NCBI GenBank assembly: GCA_018818465.1
Contig: JAHIRU010000056.1
Coordinates: forward strand, 1-6,337
Source of the DNA: Nanobdellota archaeon
Lineage (GTDB): Archaea; Aenigmatarchaeota; Aenigmatarchaeia; QMZP01
DNA: 6,337 nt
Direction: 5' to 3'
A program made the translations under genes and the position numbers. The notes under the pieces were generated by a model. It worked only from the letters and a program-made list of their open reading frames with translations, searched no databases and had not been told where the DNA came from. Shown in pieces: positions 1 through 3,553 of this stretch (position 1 is the first letter of the stretch; each line of letters begins with the position of its first letter).

Positions 1-2
1 CA

Positions 3-53
3 ACCTCAATAGAGCCCTTAGTCAAGGAAGAGGAATGGATGATTAGAATTTGA
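3..53 (+). CDS. Possible 3' end of a plus-strand gene (partial)
   Basis: One plus-strand frame is open from the window edge to a TGA at 51-53 and would encode a tail reading TSIEPLVKEEEWMIRI. The residue mix looks like a normal protein C-terminus, and the stop abuts the TAA of the convergent cysteine-rich gene with no gap. Against this, 16 open codons are expected by chance fairly often, and a second frame is also open to a TAG at 44-46. No family can be assigned. This is a weak call that depends on sequence to the left of the window. Confidence 0.27.
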   Translation, partial: TSIEPLVKEEEWMIRI

Positions 54-332
54 TTATATAGGCCTGCCGCCCATATCAAAACATTGTCCATTAGAACAAT
101 AAAGAATTCCTTCACATTCACTGTTTACACATCTACACGATGTTGGATTAATTGTCATAGCCAGACAACCACTAGTGGGGTTTTCAGTTTCGTAACATAC
201 ACCTTCCATAGAATCATTATTCATGCATGCCCTATAACTACTATGACATATGCCACAGCCGGCTGTTTTAATCACACAATCGTTATCAGTATTGCAAGAA
301 TAATCTAGCTGTGCATTATGGTTTTTCTCCAT
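54..332 (-). CDS. Small 12-cysteine protein, probably membrane-anchored and extracytoplasmic
   Basis: From the ATG at 332 this encodes 92 residues with twelve cysteines, at 13, 19, 26, 29, 36, 46, 56, 66, 68, 73, 79 and 84. The pattern (CNTDNDC near the start, GCGIC, then CRCVNSEC and CSNGQC) resembles small archaeal and bacterial cysteine-cluster proteins such as those named eight-cysteine-cluster proteins. That resemblance is from memory of the motif and was not searched. An even cysteine count and few hydrophobic residues fit a disulfide-rich secreted domain; metal binding is the alternative. The ATG is probably not the true start: the frame continues upstream to 428 and adds a basic stretch plus a hydrophobic helix (separate entry), giving about 124 residues anchored by an N-terminal segment. 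The gene ends directly against a possible plus-strand gene. Its molecular function is unknown. Confidence 0.72.
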   Translation of the reverse strand: MEKNHNAQLDYSCNTDNDCVIKTAGCGICHSSYRACMNNDSMEGVCYETENPTSGCLAMTINPTSCRCVNSECEGILYCSNGQCFDMGGRPI

Positions 333-428
333 AGTTTTTATAATAAACGGATAAGCAAAGAAATATGAAAATATCGCTATCAGAACAATAATAATTACAG
401 ATAATATAATAAATTTTCTTTTTATTAT
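333..428 (-). other. In-frame N-terminal extension: membrane anchor without a standard start codon
   Basis: Reading the same frame upstream of the ATG at 332 gives 32 open codons back to a TAA at 429-431. They start IIKRK, followed by FIILSVIIIVLIAIF and then SYFFAYPFIIKT, which is a classic basic N-terminus plus transmembrane or signal-anchor helix. No ATG, GTG or TTG occurs in a useful place; the first codons are two ATA triplets at 426-428 and 423-425. A TATA-like hexamer is centred 25.5 nt from the first ATA, the same distance seen at other genes here. Either a rare AUA start is used, or an ATG has changed to ATA by mutation or sequencing error. Chance is unlikely to give this basic-then-hydrophobic pattern fused to a cysteine-rich domain. 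Confidence 0.68.
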
Positions 429-450
429 TTATTATTTAGAATTCTGGAAC

Positions 451-456
451 TTAAAA
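451..456 (-). promoter_or_regulatory. TATA-like element of the cysteine-rich gene
   Basis: On the minus strand the hexamer TTTTAA (context CGCTTTTAAGTTC) is centred 25.5 nt before the ATA at 428 and about 121 nt before the ATG at 332. This spacing favours transcription starting at the ATA, so that the hydrophobic extension is expressed. A TTCTAAAT motif at 434-441, also found before both Nudix genes, lies between the hexamer and the ATA. The match is by eye only. Confidence 0.5.
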
Positions 457-518
457 GCGGAATTTCAGCATATAACAGAAACCCCAGTCCCTGATGAGGA
501 CAATTAGGAGGCGAACGA

Positions 519-1976
519 TTATTCAACCATCTCCCTCAGTTTGTTAATTATCCAAATCATTCCTTCTGTATCTAGGCAACAATACTTCTCTAGATCTGCT
601 CTTACCTTTTTCTTTTCTAATTCAGTAACCTTGCCATAGTTTACCTTTGTAAATAAGATGCTTGCTGTGGCTCCGTCTCCTATGCCCATATCTGAATAGC
701 CCTTGCCTGTCATTGCTGGGAGGACATTCTTGATTGATGCGCTGCCCTGCTGGTCTGGGTGATAACAATGGAATGCATTAAATGGTTTAATGAGATCTTC
801 GATTCTTTTCAGAGCTGACTCTATGCTTGATCTATGCTTTGGCAGAGCTTTTGCAAGCTCGCTGAGAACTCCCTTCTCAAATGCTTCGTAGTAGACTATG
901 ACACTGCCCTTCTCTCCTAGAGCATCCATCAGTTCTTTGGTAAAATTGGGTCTTGGGTCTTGCTTACTGTCGTGTAAAAATGAAATATGCTTGGGTTTGC
1001 CTCCAGGTTTGTCAACTATATGCACTGAGAACTGAAACGGTATTCTCTGATAAGGCTTCATGCCGTCGTAAAGCGGTATCGCCGGGTTAATTGTTTCAAA
1101 ATCCATATAGTAAAGCGGGTATTCAAGACTGTTGAGGAATTTTTTGATCTTGTCTTTGTCTATATGATGGGTTCCTCCGAGTTCGCATTTTTTCTGTATG
1201 CTTTGCTTTTCGTTCAATTTGAAATGATCTGGTATGTCCTTTATCGCCTGAACTCCCATGCCAAACAGCTCTTCAGACTTTTCGCCTCCTCTGTGAAGAT
1301 TGAACACATGATTCTTTGGAAGGAATGACCAGCATTCACCCTTCACTGTGCAAACATAAGGATTCTTGCAGAATCTTCCTATTGTCATGTCTGGTTTTTT
1401 CTTTAGTTTGATTAACTTTAGCATGTCATTTACTCGTTCTTCAACGCCTAGATTTAGATTAACTTTTCCTGTTATGTCTTCCTTTATCATTAGCTTTTTA
1501 GGATTTATTTTTCCCTTCTTTACATAACGAGTGTTCACGTGCATCAGGAAACATTTTCTTATTTTAAGACCGCATTTCTCGTAGCAGTATTTCTGAAAGG
1601 AAACATCTTCTATGTTTTCGTTCTTCACTCTTGCTCCGCTCTTGACTTCAATAATATCCCATTTATCTTTTCCCACAGGAACAAGAACATCTGCTCTGGA
1701 AAAAACTTCTCCATAAAGAAAACCGCCTTCAAACATGATTTTTCTCTGTTCTACTAATTTTTTTGTTTTATCCATGTTTTTCTTGAAATCATCAACCGGT
1801 ATGTCCACGCCTTTTGGAAAACATTTCTTCGCGAGTTCTCCTATTATATTGCCTTCTTCGAATCTGTGAAGAGCGTTCTCATTAGGTTCAGGCATGTTCT
1901 TAGGTTCATTAAACATTATCCACAAACACTTAGGACACTGAAGTCCTATCATGTACCTGGACTTCGTTAATAACAT
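519..1976 (-). CDS. DUF2779-type protein: Cas4/RecB-like nuclease fused to a DEDD exonuclease-like domain
   Basis: This 485-residue protein has two nuclease-like halves. Residues about 1-220 look like a Cas4/RecB PD-(D/E)XK domain: GLQCPKCLW (Cys14, Cys17), ADVLV (Asp96), IIEVKSG (Glu110, Lys112) and FQKY (Gln128, Tyr130). Three later cysteines (203, 209, 215) could complete a Cas4-style iron-sulfur cluster with Cys14 or Cys17. Residues about 285-480 match the DUF2779 domain with an RNase H-like exonuclease fold: MDFETI (Asp292, Glu294), YYEAFEKGVL (Glu364-Glu367), a Gly/Ser/Lys stretch (GSASIKNVLPA) and YCCLDTEG (Tyr465, Asp469, a DEDDy-like YxxxD). The N-terminus MLLTKSRYMIGLQCPK is typical of the family, which supports this start. 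The likely role is DNA or RNA end processing; the substrate is unknown. No cas1, cas2 or CRISPR repeats are nearby, so a CRISPR role is not supported. The gene has its own promoter. Confidence 0.9.
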   Translation of the reverse strand: MLLTKSRYMIGLQCPKCLWIMFNEPKNMPEPNENALHRFEEGNIIGELAKKCFPKGVDIPVDDFKKNMDKTKKLVEQRKIMFEGGFLYGEVFSRADVLVPVGKDKWDIIEVKSGARVKNENIEDVSFQKYCYEKCGLKIRKCFLMHVNTRYVKKGKINPKKLMIKEDITGKVNLNLGVEERVNDMLKLIKLKKKPDMTIGRFCKNPYVCTVKGECWSFLPKNHVFNLHRGGEKSEELFGMGVQAIKDIPDHFKLNEKQSIQKKCELGGTHHIDKDKIKKFLNSLEYPLYYMDFETINPAIPLYDGMKPYQRIPFQFSVHIVDKPGGKPKHISFLHDSKQDPRPNFTKELMDALGEKGSVIVYYEAFEKGVLSELAKALPKHRSSIESALKRIEDLIKPFNAFHCYHPDQQGSASIKNVLPAMTGKGYSDMGIGDGATASILFTKVNYGKVTELEKKKVRADLEKYCCLDTEGMIWIINKLREMVE

Positions 1977-1998
1977 ACCTAAAATTTGATAATTGAGA

Positions 1999-2004
1999 AT
2001 AAAA
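1999..2004 (-). promoter_or_regulatory. TATA-like element of the DUF2779 nuclease gene
   Basis: The minus-strand hexamer TTTTAT (context CTTTTATTC) is centred 25.5 nt before the ATG at 1976. It sits in the short gap after the first Nudix gene's stop, where the T-rich stretch could also serve as that gene's terminator. It is weaker than the TTTAAA boxes elsewhere in the window, and no Shine-Dalgarno site precedes the ATG. Confidence 0.45.
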
Positions 2005-2011
2005 GATTATA

Positions 2012-2404
2012 TTACACCCTTCCCAACAACTTCTCCTTCAATTCAGAAGGCAGAATATTGAGAGAAGCAATTTTCTTTACATCTATCCATTCAGGCGAAT
2101 ACGAGTTTTCTGGTGAATGCCTATCCTTCTCAGGATTTCCTAACTCTAGTTTACCATTGAAGCTTTTTGCCAAAAAATAATAATGAAGACCGAAGTCATC
2201 CCTTATTTCAAATTCTGGTTCGCTTTTAACTGAAACATCAAGATTTGTTTCTTCTTTAGTTTCTCTTATAATAGCAGTTTCTGGTGTCTCATCTTCTTCT
2301 ATACCGCCACCAGGCAATACATAATATTCCTTATCATTCTTGAATCTGTGAATAAGCAGTATCTTTCCTTCGTTAATTATCATCACTCTTACTGATCTTC
2401 TCAT
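2012..2404 (-). CDS. Nudix hydrolase with near-canonical Nudix box
   Basis: From the ATG at 2404 this is a 130-residue, single-domain Nudix protein, a normal family length. The start MRRSVRVMIINEGKILLIHR forms the first beta strands, PGGG is at residues 31-34, and the Nudix box runs from Gly33 through Glu39 to RETKEETNL (47-55). The metal-binding REXXEE glutamates (48, 51, 52) are intact. One deviation is Asn54 where the box usually has Gly. Family members cleave nucleoside diphosphates linked to another group; the substrate here cannot be read from sequence. The frame is open to an ATG at 2470, but that would overlap the upstream gene and add 22 residues outside the fold. A TATA-like box centred 25.5 nt before 2404 supports the shorter, leaderless form. 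Confidence 0.9.
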   Translation of the reverse strand: MRRSVRVMIINEGKILLIHRFKNDKEYYVLPGGGIEEDETPETAIIRETKEETNLDVSVKSEPEFEIRDDFGLHYYFLAKSFNGKLELGNPEKDRHSPENSYSPEWIDVKKIASLNILPSELKEKLLGRV

Positions 2405-2412
2405 TGTTTCAC

Positions 2413-2434
2413 ATTTAGAAGAGTGATTTAAAAA
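2413..2434 (-). promoter_or_regulatory. Promoter block of first Nudix gene (copy 1 of a 22-bp repeat)
   Basis: The block contains a TTTAAA box (2427-2432), centred 25.5 nt before the ATG at 2404, followed on the minus strand by CTCTTCTAAAT. The whole 22 bp recurs at 2937-2958 before the second Nudix gene with a single mismatch (plus-strand t2424 versus g2948). The T6 run at 2430-2435 lies just past the stop of the upstream Nudix gene, so one short sequence may terminate that gene and start this one. Confidence 0.68.
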
Positions 2435-2441
2435 AGATGTC

Positions 2442-2930
2442 TCAACCCATTTTCTCAATGATATTTTCACATACAGAAACAGCGCTTGGTAACGTGAGAT
2501 GTTTTTTATAATCCTTTAGTTTAATCCACTCTAAATCAGCAAATTTCTTACTGTTTTCAATAGTGAATTTAGGCATCTCACCTGACCATTCCGCAACGAG
2601 ATAAACATAGAACCTTATTTTTAATTTTTCTACTATAAATGTCATAACATATTTAAATTTTAGGGGTTTCACGTTATTGTTGAACTCCTCATTTATTTCA
2701 CGCTTTAGAGCAACAATACGATAATCGTCATTTTTATTTAGATCAGATCTGTCTATTCTGCCGTTTGGAATAAAAGCTTCCTTTTCATCGTTATTTTTTG
2801 AAGGGCGATGCTCGATCAATATTTTACCATTTTTATAAAAAGCAAACATTACAGCTTCTAAAAAACCATCTTTATAATAATCTGCCATTTTATTCAAACT
2901 CCTTTCCGAACCACCAAATCGATGGTTCAT
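2442..2930 (-). CDS. Divergent Nudix hydrolase with enlarged Nudix-box loop
   Basis: This protein has 162 residues from the ATG at 2930. The strand-rich start FLEAVMFAFYKNGKILIEHR (residues 23-42) is followed by PNGRID in place of the usual PGG, then by the catalytic helix ALKREINEEF with Arg77, Glu78, Glu81 and Glu82 in place. Counting back from Arg77, the conserved Gly (57) is six residues too far away, so the box loop is longer than usual, and Asp69 stands where Glu is expected. Metal binding looks possible, while substrate specificity is probably unusual. The start is uncertain. A TATA box 23.5 nt before 2930 suggests a leaderless start there, but an ATG at 2888 (MADYYKDGF, 148 residues) has an AGGAG ten bases ahead. 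It shares little sequence with the neighbouring Nudix protein beyond the core motif. Confidence 0.87.
   Translation of the reverse strand: MNHRFGGSERSLNKMADYYKDGFLEAVMFAFYKNGKILIEHRPSKNNDEKEAFIPNGRIDRSDLNKNDDYRIVALKREINEEFNNNVKPLKFKYVMTFIVEKLKIRFYVYLVAEWSGEMPKFTIENSKKFADLEWIKLKDYKKHLTLPSAVSVCENIIEKMG
2899..2903 (-). promoter_or_regulatory. Possible Shine-Dalgarno site for an internal Nudix start
   Basis: AGGAG on the minus strand lies 10 nt before the ATG at 2888. It is the only convincing ribosome-binding site seen near any start in the window, where other genes look leaderless. If used, the second Nudix protein starts MADYYKDGF and carries a 42-nt leader. The spacing is at the long end, so it may be coincidence. 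Confidence 0.35.
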
Positions 2931-2936
2931 AATGAG

Positions 2937-2958
2937 ATTTAGAAGAGGGATTTAAAAA
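2937..2958 (-). promoter_or_regulatory. Promoter block of second Nudix gene (copy 2 of a 22-bp repeat)
   Basis: This is the second copy of the block at 2413-2434, identical at 21 of 22 positions. It carries TTTAAA (2951-2956) centred 23.5 nt before the ATG at 2930, then CTCTTCTAAAT on the minus strand. The T5 run at 2954-2958 begins a few bases after the stop of the 69-residue gene and could act as that gene's terminator. Confidence 0.68.
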
Positions 2959-2961
2959 CAA

Positions 2962-3171
2962 CTACAATTTCCTGTAAATAGCCTTGAGTCCAGGCACAAC
3001 AGTTGCATCTTTTACTAAGATATCATCAGGAGAAATTCCAAATTCATCAGCAAAATATTTTTGTATTTCATCATTGGTATAGGGAGGGTTCTGAAAACTA
3101 TTACCTTTAAATTTTTTTCGTGGATTCAAATTCTTTTCCCATTCATATCCATCAATATCTGGTTCTGGCAT
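2962..3171 (-). CDS. Small hypothetical protein, 69 residues
   Basis: I do not recognise this protein. It is soluble and has no signal or membrane segment. The first half is polar and basic with aromatic residues (GYEWEKNLNPRKKFKGN), and the second half (YTNDEIQKYFADEFGISPDD, then VVPGLKAIYRKL) looks like a small folded alpha/beta unit with a basic C-terminus. There are no cysteines or histidines, so zinc binding is unlikely. A good TATA box (TTATAA) lies 26.5 nt before the ATG. Two other ATGs just upstream are in other frames. The natural residue composition and dedicated promoter argue for a real gene. Confidence 0.68.
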   Translation of the reverse strand: MPEPDIDGYEWEKNLNPRKKFKGNSFQNPPYTNDEIQKYFADEFGISPDDILVKDATVVPGLKAIYRKL

Positions 3172-3194
3172 AGCATTTCATTAGAAGTTAAATT

Positions 3195-3200
3195 TTATAA
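3195..3200 (-). promoter_or_regulatory. TATA box of the 69-residue gene
   Basis: TTATAA (minus-strand context GCTTATAAAATTT) is centred 26.5 nt before the ATG at 3171. It is followed by ACTTCTAATG, a variant of the CTTCTAAAT motif seen before the Nudix genes. This is one of the clearest archaeal-type TATA boxes in the window. Confidence 0.6.
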
Positions 3201-3240
3201 GCCTTTTGTCGAGCTTTCCCTTGTGTGTGGTTTTTACAAA

Positions 3241-3519
3241 TTACAATAAAGCATTTCTTAAAGAAAGAGTAGATTTATCCAGGTGTCTTTTTTCTAGCAT
3301 TCCTGTTAAATCCATACTATTTGCCATTTCTTCTGTGTGCTCTTTCGCTTCATGATTCATTGGCATTAAATTGTTATTGAGTATTCCATTAAAACTATTA
3401 ACATTGCTTTCCCATCTTTGCTTTATTCCAACTATTGACTCCATTGATATGTGCTTTTCAATGTTCATGAGAAAATCCATTTTCATTAAGAATGCAGGTT
3501 TAATATCAAGATGTTTCAT
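3241..3519 (-). CDS. Small hypothetical protein, 92 residues, methionine-rich
   Basis: I do not recognise this protein. It starts MKHLDIKPAFLMKMDFLMN, is predicted by eye to be mostly helical, contains many methionines, no cysteine, and has a polar basic tail (LEKRHLDKSTLSLRNALL). No membrane segment or signal peptide is evident. The ATG at 3519 lies 34 bases after the UPF0182 stop, and a TATA-like TTATTAAA is centred about 25 nt upstream. The frame is open a further 13 codons to a TGA overlapping the UPF0182 stop region, but without a standard start codon. It could be a real orphan gene or a remnant of a longer one; the own promoter tips it towards real. Confidence 0.55.
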   Translation of the reverse strand: MKHLDIKPAFLMKMDFLMNIEKHISMESIVGIKQRWESNVNSFNGILNNNLMPMNHEAKEHTEEMANSMDLTGMLEKRHLDKSTLSLRNALL

Positions 3520-3536
3520 TAGTATAGATTGTCTTG

Positions 3537-3552
3537 AATCTTTAATAAGATT
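3537..3552 (-). promoter_or_regulatory. TATA-like element within an inverted repeat after UPF0182
   Basis: Minus-strand TTATTAAA (3541-3548) lies about 25 nt before the ATG of the 92-residue gene. It is embedded in a perfect 6-bp inverted repeat, AATCTT and AAGATT around a 4-base loop (3537-3552), which begins two bases past the UPF0182 stop codon. The repeat may be a weak 3' hairpin, a regulator site over the promoter, or chance in AT-rich DNA. Confidence 0.42.
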
Positions 3553-3553
3553 T

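Noticed and set aside
84..308. 74-codon open frame on the plus strand over the cysteine-rich gene
   Set aside because: It is antisense to a frame with clear cysteine spacing, and its translation shows no domain-like pattern.
487..501. CTGATGA on the plus strand with flanking GTCC/GGAC and a nearby GAAAC, suggestive of a C/D box RNA or hammerhead ribozyme
   Set aside because: No matching D box (CTGA) follows at a suitable distance, the box C first base is not a purine, and the GAAAC lies on the wrong side with no pairing stem II. Only a weak 4-bp hairpin remains.
501..516. AGGAGG-like plus-strand sequence as a ribosome-binding site
   Set aside because: No start codon with a meaningful frame follows at normal spacing; the next frame closes after a few codons.
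519..1976. CRISPR-associated Cas4 assignment
   Set aside because: The N-terminal domain resembles Cas4, but no repeat array or other cas gene is present and the C-terminal exonuclease domain places it in the DUF2779 group.
2405..2470. Longer form of the first Nudix gene starting at ATG 2470
   Set aside because: It would overlap the upstream gene by 29 bases, add residues outside the fold, and begin upstream of its own TATA box.
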